A stretch of DNA of 64,000 nt from Anaerolineaceae bacterium (GCA_030653365.1 JAURZL010000007.1:728836-792835), one strand, 5' to 3'. Shown: positions 27,401-36,376, counted from the stretch's first letter. Program-made: numbers and translations. Notes: generated by a model from the sequence alone, not told the origin.

Positions 27401-27590
27401 CATTGATTCTGAAGGATACCTGACAGGTCAAGCTTTTATTGAAGAAAAAGCCAACGAGGAAGGTTCGGTTATTTATATTTATCAGGGTTCTCCAGATAAT
27501 ATTGGAAAACTTCCCTTTCAACTTATCCCTGGTGATAGGATTAAACTTCCCACACCAGCGCTTATTATTTCACGATTCGCAAAACTTTAA
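24459..27590 (+). CDS. Fused serine hydroxymethyltransferase-like / glycine-cleavage T protein (aminomethyltransferase)
   Basis: A single 1043-residue frame. Residues 1-470 are a SHMT-type PLP enzyme: EGYPDERM, LSGAPANNAVY, the PLP-binding DVSHIAGLIAAG and Lys264 in TTHKTLCGPRGA. The N-terminus is diverged (IPSEST for the usual IASEN) and an insert of ~20 residues precedes RYYKGVEY. Residues about 470-630 are an unassigned joining region. Residues about 633-1043 are a full GcvT: AGWEMPVWY, LFDVSHMG, SRTGYTGE and LGARDSLRTEAGLPLYG. SHMT interconverts serine and glycine; GcvT transfers a one-carbon unit from aminomethyl-lipoyl-GcvH to tetrahydrofolate. The fusion would bring two folate enzymes together. 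gcvH and gcvP are not in the window. AGGAG precedes the ATG. Confidence 0.9.
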   Translation: MSDFLFRGNLSDLDPDVSELIQIEDERQNRKLILIPSESTAPEAVREALGSVFQNIYAEGYPDERMRLMSEDEILDYDEQLAYYRRYSDPRYYKGVEYADIIESLTARRCAELFAANGVSADNLYVNVQPLSGAPANNAVYHLINTGDTILGMNLLHGGHLTHGSSVNRSGKLFNVIHYTVHPETEQIDYDQVSALALEHKPKIIIAGYSSYPFAPDWRKFREIADSVGAYLLADVSHIAGLIAAGVIPSPVGYAHVISFTTHKTLCGPRGACIITDNLTLAKKIDRGVFPGEQGGPHVHAISAFATTFKLAKTQQFKNLQHQIVKNCLVLTNHLKQRGLRIPFNGTDTHLGNIDCSTIKGPDGTPLSGDLAARILDIVGLVMNRNTIPGDTSALKASGVRYGTPWMTQRGLDEIDMVLVADIIADVLFAITPYSVDSRKGPVQRAKIDFKVLEEAKIRVRKLVEKAGVNPEISTHGYPHFYFLDELPKGINGKIGYDLTGKGIRHFVNYAFASDVESLQPGEEQATFLYVDDELINGVITYVSPDHFRFTTDNSKGNLAATWLRDLSDAYVNFDKDLHRRLPGPVIVKEALVVSTYNLASDPINITKPYFVGHLNMPDNQNPKPKFEWVEEESDQLKRTSLYDNHVKLGAKIIPFAGWEMPVWYTSVTEEHLATRKAAGLFDVSHMGVYQAEGPDAITFLDSVCGNDISALEIGESCYTHLLDTDANVIDDLLVYRRQKEIYLVVVNASNDDKDWAWLNAVKDGKVLVDPLRPGSTAFGKNVILRNLRDRSAGAEMRVDIALQGPKSRDILLALGCDPETRKRIMKLKRTELCEAIIGDFDLVVSRTGYTGEKMAFELFIHPDHAPEFWDALMKVGEPMGLKPNGLGARDSLRTEAGLPLYGHEMGGELGLGVAEANFSTFVKTYKPWFIGRDSYLAREAKRKGIVVRFRFQEKGVRMAHNNDPVIDKKGKVIGVVTSCAIDSEGYLTGQAFIEEKANEEGSVIYIYQGSPDNIGKLPFQLIPGDRIKLPTPALIISRFAKL

Positions 27591-27596
27591 TTCCGA

Positions 27597-27628
27597 CAGG
27601 GATGGTAAAAATACCATCCCTGTTTTTT
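27597..27628 (+). terminator. Intrinsic terminator after the SHMT-GcvT gene
   Basis: Perfect 11-bp stem (27597-27607 with 27612-27622), 4-base loop, then six T. Confidence 0.95.
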
Positions 27629-27670
27629 AGGACAATTGTAAGTGCAATGAATATCTTAAAGGAGTAAAAA

Positions 27671-28888
27671 ATGCAGACTTTATGGGATGACCGGTACGCT
27701 TTACGGACAAAATCGATGTCAGGCTCGGCCATACGTGAGTTATTGAAGATCACACAGATGCCAGATGTAATTTCATTTGCAGGTGGGATGCCTGCACCCG
27801 AAATCTTTCCTGTGGAAGAATTCAAGCAAGCTTGTATAAGAGTACTGGATGATCACGGGCAGGAGGCTCTTCAGTACGGGACAACCGATGGATACCTTCC
27901 ATTACGCGAAATGATTTCTCGCCACACCAATCAATATGGCATCAAAGTCAATGCTGATAATATTATGATCACCAATGGGTCTCAACAAGCCCTTGATTTA
28001 ATAGGAAAGATATTTATTAATCCCGGTGATAGGGTCCTGGTCGAAACCCCAACATATTTAGGTGCGCTTCAAGCCTGGAACACATACAATGCTCAATACA
28101 TAACAGTCCCATCGGATGATGATGGAATTCAAGTTGATAAACTTGAAATGGCATTAAGAGCTGGTCCTAAATTCATGTATGTCCTCCCAAATTTCCAAAA
28201 TCCTACCGGTGTAACCATTCCTTTAGAACGAAGAAAAATTTTGGTTGAACTAGCTGATAAATATGGTGTCCCAATCATTGAAGATGATCCATATGGTCAA
28301 TTACGTTTTGAAGGAAAACATATACCCACTGTCGAGTTATTAGATGATCAATTGCATGGTGACAATGGATGTTATCACGGTAATGTTATCTACTTGAGCA
28401 CATTTTCAAAAATTTTGTCACCGGGTATTCGTTTAGCCTGGGTTGTGGCTACTCCTGAAATCATCCAAAAGCTCGTGATGGCTAAACAGGGAGCAGATTT
28501 ACATACGTCAACATTCAATCAAATAGTCGCATATGAGGTCAGCCGGAAAGGCTTCCTCGATAAGCATATTAAAAAGATAAATGCTGTCTACAAAGAACGG
28601 CGCGATATTATGCTGGAAGAGTTGCAGAAGAATATGCCAGAAGGAGTAAAATGGACTAAACCTCTGGGCGGCCTTTTCTTGTGGGTTTCATTACCAGAAA
28701 CTTGTAACTCTAAAGAATTGTTGATAAAAGCAGTTGAAAAGAAAGTTGCATTCGTTCCTGGTCACTCATTTTTCCCCAACGGCGGAGGAGAAAATACCAT
28801 GCGCTTGAATTTTTCCAATGCTAAACCGGACATGATCCGAATTGGTATTCAAAGATTGGCTGAAGCGATCAAGACTTCTATTTGTTAA
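27671..28888 (+). CDS. Class I PLP aminotransferase (LysN/2-aminoadipate type)
   Basis: A 405-residue fold-type I aminotransferase. ISFAGGMPAPEIFP near the N-terminus, ALQYGTTDGYLPLRE, NFQNPTG (PLP-contacting Asn), EDDPYGQLRF and Lys247 in STFSKILSPGIRLAW are the hallmarks of the group that includes LysN (2-aminoadipate aminotransferase) and the catalytic half of MocR regulators. There is no DNA-binding domain, so it is an enzyme and not a regulator. Donors could be 2-aminoadipate, leucine or aromatic amino acids. AAAGGAG lies before the ATG. It sits between two terminators, so it is transcribed alone or by read-through. Confidence 0.88.
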   Translation: MQTLWDDRYALRTKSMSGSAIRELLKITQMPDVISFAGGMPAPEIFPVEEFKQACIRVLDDHGQEALQYGTTDGYLPLREMISRHTNQYGIKVNADNIMITNGSQQALDLIGKIFINPGDRVLVETPTYLGALQAWNTYNAQYITVPSDDDGIQVDKLEMALRAGPKFMYVLPNFQNPTGVTIPLERRKILVELADKYGVPIIEDDPYGQLRFEGKHIPTVELLDDQLHGDNGCYHGNVIYLSTFSKILSPGIRLAWVVATPEIIQKLVMAKQGADLHTSTFNQIVAYEVSRKGFLDKHIKKINAVYKERRDIMLEELQKNMPEGVKWTKPLGGLFLWVSLPETCNSKELLIKAVEKKVAFVPGHSFFPNGGGENTMRLNFSNAKPDMIRIGIQRLAEAIKTSIC

Positions 28889-28906
28889 CTTAAAAAGCAA
28901 ATTACA

Positions 28907-28944
28907 AAAAGAGGATTATCCTAATCTTTTGATAATCCTCTTTT
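28907..28944. terminator. Bidirectional terminator between convergent genes
   Basis: Perfect 14-bp stem (28907-28920 with 28931-28944), 10-base loop, with AAAA/TTTT at the stem ends, serving the aminotransferase and the kinase gene from either side. Confidence 0.9.
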
Positions 28945-28958
28945 ATTAATTACATTTT

Positions 28959-30680
28959 CTATATATCCAAATCGACTGTGTTCCATAATTTAAAATCTTT
29001 GAGGATGGATGCTCCAAGAAATTCCTGCAAAATTGAATTATCAGGGATCATTTCCGTATCTAAAGGTAAAAACCACTCCAAAAACGAAAGTATACGTTTT
29101 GCTTCTACATGTTCATACGTTCCGTATGGAACCTGACGCAAGAGAGGTTCAACAAATGGACGTAGTGCGGAAAGCTCATATACAAGAGCGGAATTCATTA
29201 CTTCATCAGCATTGCCTTGATAAGGGAAAATGTGCTTTTTTTCACCTCTTCCAACTGATTCCCACCGTTTGATCGTATCATATGCAGAATAACCTCGTTC
29301 TCTGGCATCTCTGACAATTCTTCGTATGAGTCTTGTATCGGTAGTAGATATGCGATTATGACGATCCAAATTTAATTGGGTTAAACAGGATATATAAATA
29401 CGAAAAGTTTTCTCAGATGGTATTTTTGAAAGTAATAAGGGATTCAGTCCATGAATACCCTCAAGGAGAATTATTTGATCAGATTTAATTTCGACGATTT
29501 CTCCAGGATAAGATTTACCTTCTTTAAAATTAAACTTGGGTAATTGGACTTTTTCACCGTTGATCAGACTCGATAAATGCTCTTCCAACAAAGTTCGATC
29601 CAGTGCATTTATTGATTCAAAGTCATATTCACCATTTTCATCTTTTGGGGTGAGCTCACGATCCACAAAATAATTATCCATCTCCAATGGAAACGGTGTG
29701 ATGCCCTGCGCCAATAATTGAACTGATAATCTCTTTGAAAAAGTGGTTTTTCCCGAAGAACTCGGACCAGCAATTAAAACTACCCTGATTCTTTTGGAAT
29801 CCGAAGAAATCTTTCGGGCAATTTCAGCGATTCTCATTTCATGAAATGCCTCTGAAACAAGAATTAATTCTCTAATTCTCTTTTCTTGTATGGCATCATT
29901 GAGAGCACCAACATTTTCCACTCCTAATCTTTTTAACCAGGATCCATATTGCCTAAAGGTGTCTAATAATTGTTGGTTTTCCGGAATTTTTTCCAAAACC
30001 ATTGGTGAACGACGCCGAGGATATTGTAAAACAAATGATTTTGGTGTCATCCAAATCAATTTAAAACTGTTTAAATAACCACTGGATGGCACCATATAAC
30101 CATGATGGTAATCTCTTTGTTCATCCAATTGATAGAGTACAAGATGAGGTTTACTACGATATTTTAATAATTGAACTTTTTCTAATTGTTTCTTACTATT
30201 AAAATATTCAATCGCTTCCAGAAGAGGTACTTCTTTTCTTTCAATTTTCTTATCATCTTGAACAATTTTTTGCATGTGACTCTCTAATTTCACTACATCT
30301 TCAAAGTTGAAATTAGACAATCCATCAACCTGGCAATAAAATCCTCCAGATGAAACCGCATGGTCTATGGTAAGTTTTGCCTCAGGATGCATTTCTTGAA
30401 AGGCAACCTCAAGTAAAAATGTCAAAGATCGGCGGTAAATTCTTGCTCCATCAGCATCTGACATATTTAGCGGTTTAACCTCAGCATCCATGTTTATTGG
30501 ATATGTTAGCTCTCTCAAACTACCATTGACGATAGCACCTACAATTGGAGGGTTCTTCCATTCAGGTAAAATTTGAAAAATTTCTTCTAAGGTAGTGTTC
30601 CTTTTTGTCTGCAAAACCCGATTGTCTGGGAGATAAATTTCTATTGTTTCTCTCGGTGAGACAAATTTTGTTTCATTCAT
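28959..30680 (-). CDS. Uridine-kinase-like nucleoside kinase with TGS/threonyl-tRNA-synthetase-like N-terminus
   Basis: A 573-residue protein. The N-terminal ~70 residues resemble a TGS domain, residues 75-180 a threonyl-tRNA-synthetase-like second additional domain, and the C-terminal half (from about 300) is a phosphoribulokinase/uridine kinase domain with P-loop GPSSSGKTT near residues 305-315, EMDNYFVDRE and ILLEGIHGL. This layout is a known bacterial family annotated as nucleoside kinase. It probably phosphorylates uridine or cytidine; the role of the N-terminal parts is unclear. The start at 30680 has GGAG seven bases upstream, whereas an in-frame TTG at 30692 overlaps that site. Confidence 0.88.
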   Translation of the reverse strand: MNETKFVSPRETIEIYLPDNRVLQTKRNTTLEEIFQILPEWKNPPIVGAIVNGSLRELTYPINMDAEVKPLNMSDADGARIYRRSLTFLLEVAFQEMHPEAKLTIDHAVSSGGFYCQVDGLSNFNFEDVVKLESHMQKIVQDDKKIERKEVPLLEAIEYFNSKKQLEKVQLLKYRSKPHLVLYQLDEQRDYHHGYMVPSSGYLNSFKLIWMTPKSFVLQYPRRRSPMVLEKIPENQQLLDTFRQYGSWLKRLGVENVGALNDAIQEKRIRELILVSEAFHEMRIAEIARKISSDSKRIRVVLIAGPSSSGKTTFSKRLSVQLLAQGITPFPLEMDNYFVDRELTPKDENGEYDFESINALDRTLLEEHLSSLINGEKVQLPKFNFKEGKSYPGEIVEIKSDQIILLEGIHGLNPLLLSKIPSEKTFRIYISCLTQLNLDRHNRISTTDTRLIRRIVRDARERGYSAYDTIKRWESVGRGEKKHIFPYQGNADEVMNSALVYELSALRPFVEPLLRQVPYGTYEHVEAKRILSFLEWFLPLDTEMIPDNSILQEFLGASILKDFKLWNTVDLDI

Positions 30681-30799
30681 TTTTTTCTCCAAATTTCAAC
30701 TTTTAGAAATGAAATCTTACCAAAATCAAATGTGTTCATTTTGCTTGATACCAAAGTATTTCTTTTAGAAGGTAATTTATTACTATGCGCAAAAAATTA

Positions 30800-33700
30800 T
30801 TATGGTATCAACAAATCTATTATTGCATAATCATCAGGTCCCAATTTGTCAGCCGATACGATAATAGGTGTGAACCCTGTTAACATATCAATCTGTGATT
30901 TATCCTCACCTTCCGGCCAGATTAAATCGATGACTCTGGTGTGATTGGTAGATTTCCCAGCACCACCAAAACGCCACTGAGATGACCCTGCTTCGACATC
31001 TCGAACTCTCCACACACCTGTTGCAGGATAACCTTCCTGACCCATCACCATGGCTGCATACCCCCAAGATTCAGGATTTGCATCTCCAAATATAGTTTTA
31101 GGTACACGAATGGTTACGCTACGCCCTGCAGGATCTACAATAATTTTAAAATCAGCAGGAGATATTTCTTTCGGTTCCATGGTTTCGGGATCTGGACTTA
31201 AAATTTGAGGAGTCCAGCCTTCCGCCCAAATCGCATATTCCCATCCATTTTCAGGCGATAGAGAGAGGTTTCTACCAGGTAATAATTTTCTTGCTCCTGT
31301 ACTTAGCCCTGGATCAGTATCAATATAAATATCAAGAGTTTGAATTGCCAGGTTATTGGGTGATCCCCAGGGATTTGGAATCGGTCCAAAAAATTCAAAT
31401 TTGAAGATAATATTATTATCATCATAAGCAACTCTGAATGTTTTAAGATCAAATGCTTTTGTTTGGAACAAAGTATCGGTTGGATATGTATACGTTCCGG
31501 GTCCAAAATCATCTCCTGGTGGATCGTTTATCTCCATCAAAATAGTCATTAATCCCAAATCGGGAACCATGAATTGTCCTGGCCCATTCTCAGGAATTCT
31601 ATTACTTGTTGTTTCATCAACAAAGATGAATTGGAATTCGTCTCCCGTTTCTAATTCGCCAAAAATTTCAAATGGTATGGATATTTCTAGAAAATTATCT
31701 AGAATAGCAACTCCAGTGATTTCTTTGCTAGGTACCCATCCTTTTTCAGTTGCTTGAAGAAGAGTCAACTCACCATTCGACCATTCAAATAGATGTGTTA
31801 ATCCAACTCCTAATAATTGCGAATTATCACCATCTGAATTTGTAAAAGGATAGCTTTTGGTTGCTCCTCTGGGTGATTTTAGATACAAACCAAACTTTGA
31901 TTGGTCAGTTAACTGACTGGTATTTACTAAAAAATACATATTCTTCTCATCCTGTGTGAATTTGACCTCACTTAAAGTTGATTTAGAAATACCCTTATAC
32001 AGTCCAGCATTATCCCACTCGCCTTCACTTAAAAGACCATCAATTTCAGGTGTACTTAGCCCTGAAACAGGTTGATCCGCTGGAATTGGTTTTGCCTGAA
32101 TGATTGGAATATCAACAAAAGTAGGAACTGGTTCCCCTAAAGAAGTGAAAACATTTCTCAATAAGGCACGAAACCCTTCATCAAAATAGCTATCCTGGCC
32201 TGAATCCTGATCAGCGCCATACCACCAAAACCAATCAGATCCTTCTGCCAAATACATAAAATCCTGGGCTAAGGCTAATTCTTCAGGAGATGTTTTTCTA
32301 ACTTTGCTGACATCATATTTCGCTAAAACAGCTCGTGTTCTACCTAAATAATCCCATGCCTGATTTTCTTCTTCTTCTCCTATCCAGGTGTCATAGTTAG
32401 GACTAAACCAGGCGCCTGGAAAAAGATCTTCAATTTCCCTTTGTTCTGGAAATTTTTCAAGATATTCCGAAGGTGTAATTGTTTTTATAGACTTGCTTTC
32501 AGTCAGGGACTGATACAATGAATGGAAAAATTCTTTTCCATCGTTTTCATAATATTCCCAGGCATTTTCTCCATCAACAATAATGCTGACTATATGTGGT
32601 CCTTCCGCACCTTCAGATTTCAGTTGTTCACGAATATTCTCCAGTTGACCCATCAAATCTCTTGCAGCACTCGCTCCTGAAACTCCTGAATAGGTGAAAC
32701 CAATTTTGTCAGAAAGATTTCCATCTCTGAAAAAGACAGCTAACTTATCACCATTCTGATTCTTCACATAATATGGACGATATAATAAATCTGCTTCTCT
32801 AACAGTTTCCTTTGCATCTCGGGTAAAACTGTCGATTCCCAAAGATTTAGCAAGAACAGGTTCACCTGTCGCCATCCATTGATATCCTGCTTTGATGACT
32901 AATGGGACCATTATTTGAGCAACCGATCCTTCCCCTGGCCATAAACCTCGAGGAGATTGTCCATATTGAGCTTCATACATCTCAACACTTTTTTTTAGGT
33001 GAATCGATGCGTCTTGTGGATAATTAAACTCGGGCGGAAGTTCAGTTGTTGGATTTCCAACTGCAGCCAGATTTGAATCAATTATCAAAGGAAGTATTGG
33101 ATGTGCATATGGTGTGGTAATAACTTCAATCTGCCCTTTGTCCTGTAATTCTTTGTGAATGAGAATAACCTTTCTAATTACTCTTAATGCTTCATCAAAC
33201 AAAATTTGTTTGTCTTCTTCAGAAAAATCTCTTTGTTTCTCAACCAAAGATTTTAATGGCTCTTCCGCCAAAAAATCTGGATCAAACCACGCCAGATTAA
33301 ACCAAATTTGTAAGTCCCTGATATCCTGATCCGTGAAAGTCGCAATCGCTAATTCAATATCTTCGCTTGAAGAACCACCACGTTTATTTAGAAGTTCCTG
33401 AAATCTGGGATACCTGGCTATGATATTATCCCAATTAACATCAAAAAATCTGGTTAAAATGAACTCTTTTTGATTATCAGTCAATTCATCAGGTGGAACC
33501 AATGCATATTCCCAATAAAGATCTATCGCCCCATTATTTGAATAATCTTCAAGTTGCTTTATCAGAACTGGCGTTAGATTAAAGGTAAGCTTAACTTCCG
33601 GATACTCTTCCAAGATAGCAGCCATATCATAATAATCTTTAGTAGCATGAACCCTCACCCAGGGACGAGTATATACTCCTTCATCATTTTTGTAATATAA

Positions 33701-33898
33701 AGGCTGATGTTGATGCCATAGTAAATTCAAGTAAAGAACGTCTTCATCCTCTTCAATTTTTATCATTTCGGTGGGTTGGATTTTCTCTTCAGTTGGGACA
33801 GAAGGTAACGTCTCAATTATTTCAGTAGATGTGTTACAGGCACTCAATATCAGTGCGCACAACACTGTTATTATAGAGATAACCATCCATTGTTTCAT
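30800..33898 (-). CDS. Secreted GH57 amylase/pullulanase-like lipoprotein with glucodextranase-type C-terminus
   Basis: A 1032-residue lipoprotein (LSAC, Cys21). Residues about 55-510 are a GH57 catalytic domain: it opens with LLWHQHQPLYY, the nucleophile is Glu323 in WPGEGSVA and the acid/base Asp442 in IIVDGENAW, both at conserved positions. Two beta-rich modules follow: about 640-790 resembles a CBM9/DOMON-like fold, and about 790-1032, beginning PPGDDFGPGTYTYPT, matches the glucodextranase C-terminal domain often found in amylopullulanases. It probably debranches or hydrolyses starch, glycogen or pullulan at the cell surface. AGGAGG before the ATG is strong. No sugar transporter is adjacent. 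Confidence 0.9.
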   Translation of the reverse strand: MKQWMVISIITVLCALILSACNTSTEIIETLPSVPTEEKIQPTEMIKIEEDEDVLYLNLLWHQHQPLYYKNDEGVYTRPWVRVHATKDYYDMAAILEEYPEVKLTFNLTPVLIKQLEDYSNNGAIDLYWEYALVPPDELTDNQKEFILTRFFDVNWDNIIARYPRFQELLNKRGGSSSEDIELAIATFTDQDIRDLQIWFNLAWFDPDFLAEEPLKSLVEKQRDFSEEDKQILFDEALRVIRKVILIHKELQDKGQIEVITTPYAHPILPLIIDSNLAAVGNPTTELPPEFNYPQDASIHLKKSVEMYEAQYGQSPRGLWPGEGSVAQIMVPLVIKAGYQWMATGEPVLAKSLGIDSFTRDAKETVREADLLYRPYYVKNQNGDKLAVFFRDGNLSDKIGFTYSGVSGASAARDLMGQLENIREQLKSEGAEGPHIVSIIVDGENAWEYYENDGKEFFHSLYQSLTESKSIKTITPSEYLEKFPEQREIEDLFPGAWFSPNYDTWIGEEEENQAWDYLGRTRAVLAKYDVSKVRKTSPEELALAQDFMYLAEGSDWFWWYGADQDSGQDSYFDEGFRALLRNVFTSLGEPVPTFVDIPIIQAKPIPADQPVSGLSTPEIDGLLSEGEWDNAGLYKGISKSTLSEVKFTQDEKNMYFLVNTSQLTDQSKFGLYLKSPRGATKSYPFTNSDGDNSQLLGVGLTHLFEWSNGELTLLQATEKGWVPSKEITGVAILDNFLEISIPFEIFGELETGDEFQFIFVDETTSNRIPENGPGQFMVPDLGLMTILMEINDPPGDDFGPGTYTYPTDTLFQTKAFDLKTFRVAYDDNNIIFKFEFFGPIPNPWGSPNNLAIQTLDIYIDTDPGLSTGARKLLPGRNLSLSPENGWEYAIWAEGWTPQILSPDPETMEPKEISPADFKIIVDPAGRSVTIRVPKTIFGDANPESWGYAAMVMGQEGYPATGVWRVRDVEAGSSQWRFGGAGKSTNHTRVIDLIWPEGEDKSQIDMLTGFTPIIVSADKLGPDDYAIIDLLIP

Positions 33899-34622
33899 TT
33901 TTTCCTCCTAAAATTAAGTGTGATCTGAAGTCTGAAATGTATAAACATAAGTGGTTTACAATAGCGGACCATCACCATCAATAAATTAATCTAAAGACTC
34001 ATTCCCTAAATAACCTTCTATACTTGAGACACATCGATCAAATTCTTTTCGAAATCCTCTTAATCAAGTTTACTCCAATTAACGCAGTAAGAATAATAAA
34101 TAATTAATGATGAAAAAACCTTCAATAATATTATGTTATCCCAGAATTGATAAATCACAATTTTCTCTCATTCTGGTAACTCATTAGCCCCATTTGTACA
34201 ACACACCATCATAAACGTCGGTAATGCTTCAAAATATGCCTGTGACCTATTTTAAAGTCTTTGGAGAATGTTAAAGATTATTGATTGATCACAAACCATT
34301 AATTCAACAATCTCTCTATAGAGGTGAGCACAATCTAACTTTCAAATCTCCGATTCATCTCTCTTTCCTTTATTACTTCCATTCAAAATGAATATAAGGT
34401 AATTCGTTTCGAATCAACCATCTTCCAGTTGTAATTGGTTACCGAATAGCATCAAATTCGCAATTTTCCGAATAAATTTATTAAATTCTTCACCTGTATT
34501 TGATTTTCTCAATTTTTGCAAGCTAGAAATCACAAAAATAGAAAAAACTTTTTCATTTACCAGGCATCAAAGTTGCATCTAATTCTTTTTAATAAAAGTT
34601 CAATGTATTATAATCGTATCTT
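33899..34622. other. Long intergenic region with no recognised gene
   Basis: 724 bases between divergent lipoprotein genes. I see no ORF of convincing length, no tRNA, no SRP or tmRNA signature and no strong hairpin with a T-run. The right end carries the -10 box of the PhnD-like gene. Base composition is like the rest of the window. It may hold degraded coding sequence, an unknown RNA, or regulatory DNA. Confidence 0.6.
34609..34614 (+). promoter_or_regulatory. -10 box immediately before the PhnD-like gene
   Basis: TATAAT followed by eight bases and the ATG at 34623, so transcription would start within about two bases of the start codon. Confidence 0.5.
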
Positions 34623-35699
34623 ATGACTGAGTTAAAAAGAATGCTGACCCTGCCAATAGTCTTCATTATATTTAAAAAAAGTTTAGTTTCTTTAATTTTA
34701 ATATCATTACTGCTTTCAGCTTGTACGCAACAGATTGAATTTCAACCCACTATCACATTTGTTGTTGAAATTCAACCAACCCCAATTCAGATTGAGACTG
34801 TACAACCTACAGAACAAATAGGGCTTGAGCAGTCGCCAATCGTTATAGGATATGTTATTTCTGGAAATCCTTCTGATTATGAGATATTGGCAGAAGACAT
34901 GATTAGCGCATTAGAAGAAAAAACATCATATGCAATAAGTTTTGTTGCCTACAATAACCCACAATCAGCATTTGATGATTTACGCTTAGGAAATGTCCAT
35001 TTTTTCTTTATCCAACCCCTTACTTATCTGGCAGCTTCCGAGCGGGATTTGGTTGATCCATTATTAGTTTCCAACCATTTTGGATTATACAATTATGGAA
35101 CTCAATTCTTCGCAAATAAAGATTCTATGTTTAATTCTTATTTCGATCAAAAAACCAATAAGGCAACTACAACAGCGGATTTTGCATTGAGACAATTTGA
35201 AGGGAAACGTCCATGCTGGACAGAACCTTCCTCGCTTTCCGGTACAATTATTCCATTTGGAATATTAGCTCAAAATGGAATCTCTTTTCTTCCGGCAGCA
35301 TACCTGCAAAATCCTGCGTCTGTGGTCCGAGCGCTTTATATAAAAGGAATTTGTGATTTCGGAGCCACTTATGCATACAGTGGTGATCCAAGGACATCAT
35401 CTCAGGTAATTAATGACCTTCCTAATATACTTGACCAAATTGACATAATCTGGCAATCCGAAGCAATAATCCCTAGCCTTGGACTTTCCGCATCAACAAA
35501 TGTTCCGGTTCAAATTCAAAATGATATTAAGAATGCTTTCTTAAATCTAATTACATCAGACGATGGCAAGTCGATCATTACCGATGCATTACAATACGAT
35601 ATTCAAGGTTTTATTTCTATTGAAGATGATTATTATGATCAACTGAGAAAATTGGTAGAAGCAGCGAATATCAATCCATACCAACACTTAGGATATTAA
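34623..35699 (+). CDS. PhnD-like phosphonate/phosphite-type substrate-binding lipoprotein
   Basis: A 358-residue lipoprotein with signal ending LLSAC (Cys34) and a Pro/Thr/Gln spacer to about residue 75. The rest matches the PhnD/phosphite-binding family of type II periplasmic binding proteins: IVIGYVIS at the start of the fold, FDDLRLGNVHFFFIQPLTYLAA, FEGKRPCWTEPSSLSG (ligand-contact Ser/Thr loop) and DFGATYAYSGDP. These proteins bind phosphonates, phosphite or unrelated ligands. No permease or ATPase gene is adjacent, so it may serve a transporter elsewhere or act as a sensor. An alternative start ATG at 34641 would shorten the signal. No ribosome site is seen. Confidence 0.8.
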   Translation: MTELKRMLTLPIVFIIFKKSLVSLILISLLLSACTQQIEFQPTITFVVEIQPTPIQIETVQPTEQIGLEQSPIVIGYVISGNPSDYEILAEDMISALEEKTSYAISFVAYNNPQSAFDDLRLGNVHFFFIQPLTYLAASERDLVDPLLVSNHFGLYNYGTQFFANKDSMFNSYFDQKTNKATTTADFALRQFEGKRPCWTEPSSLSGTIIPFGILAQNGISFLPAAYLQNPASVVRALYIKGICDFGATYAYSGDPRTSSQVINDLPNILDQIDIIWQSEAIIPSLGLSASTNVPVQIQNDIKNAFLNLITSDDGKSIITDALQYDIQGFISIEDDYYDQLRKLVEAANINPYQHLGY

Positions 35700-35705
35700 A
35701 GTCTT

Positions 35706-36350
35706 ATGAAATTTTTGCGAGAATTATTAAAAACAATTATTTGGGGTGGTTTATTACTAACCGTTTTTCCGATTTTGGTTTGGCTATTATTCAGAGTCGT
35801 CTATTCTGAAAGAATAGTCTCCGCTGATGATGCTCATGATGAGTACCCTGTAGCGATTGTATTTGGGGCAGGTTTACATTGGGATGGCTCACCTACGCCA
35901 GTTTTACGAGATCGTGTGAAGGCTGCAGTGGAATTGTACAACCAGGGTAAAGTCCAAAAATTATTATTGAGTGGTGATAATAGTTATATTGAATATAACG
36001 AACCAGGTGCCATGCAGGATTACGCAATTGAATTAGGTGTCCCCATTGAAGATATTGTGCTGGATTATGCAGGTCGACGAACGTATGATACCTGTTACCG
36101 TGCAAAATCGATTTTTAAGGTAGAGAAAGCGTTGTTGGTAACCCAAAAATTTCACCTGCCTAGAGCACTTTTTCTTTGTGATCAACTGGGGATATCATCT
36201 CAAGGGGTGAATGCTGATTTACGAGAATATTCACAATATTCGCTTCGTTATTGGAATATCAGAGAAATTTTTGCAACCATCTCTGCGGTGTGGGATGTTT
36301 GGATTCAACGTCCTGTCCCGGTACTTGGAGACGAACTACCAATTTTTTAA
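35706..36350 (+). CDS. SanA/YdcF-like DUF218 membrane-anchored protein
   Basis: A 214-residue DUF218 protein with one N-terminal transmembrane helix (about 10-30), then AIVFGAGL, RDRVKAAVELYNQGKVQKLLLSGDN, an E-P-G-A-M motif, DYAGRRTYDTCYRAK and VTQKFHLPRALFLC. These are the family signatures of SanA, linked in E. coli to vancomycin exclusion and envelope integrity. The catalytic role is not proved. It begins six bases after the PhnD-like gene, so it is cotranscribed with it. Confidence 0.85.
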   Translation: MKFLRELLKTIIWGGLLLTVFPILVWLLFRVVYSERIVSADDAHDEYPVAIVFGAGLHWDGSPTPVLRDRVKAAVELYNQGKVQKLLLSGDNSYIEYNEPGAMQDYAIELGVPIEDIVLDYAGRRTYDTCYRAKSIFKVEKALLVTQKFHLPRALFLCDQLGISSQGVNADLREYSQYSLRYWNIREIFATISAVWDVWIQRPVPVLGDELPIF

Positions 36351-36376
36351 TTTACCTTTTATGTAAATGAGGTCGG

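Noticed and set aside
34400..34440. T-arm-like GGTAATTCGTTTCGAATCAA in the long gap
   Set aside because: No acceptor stem, anticodon arm or other tRNA parts can be formed around it.
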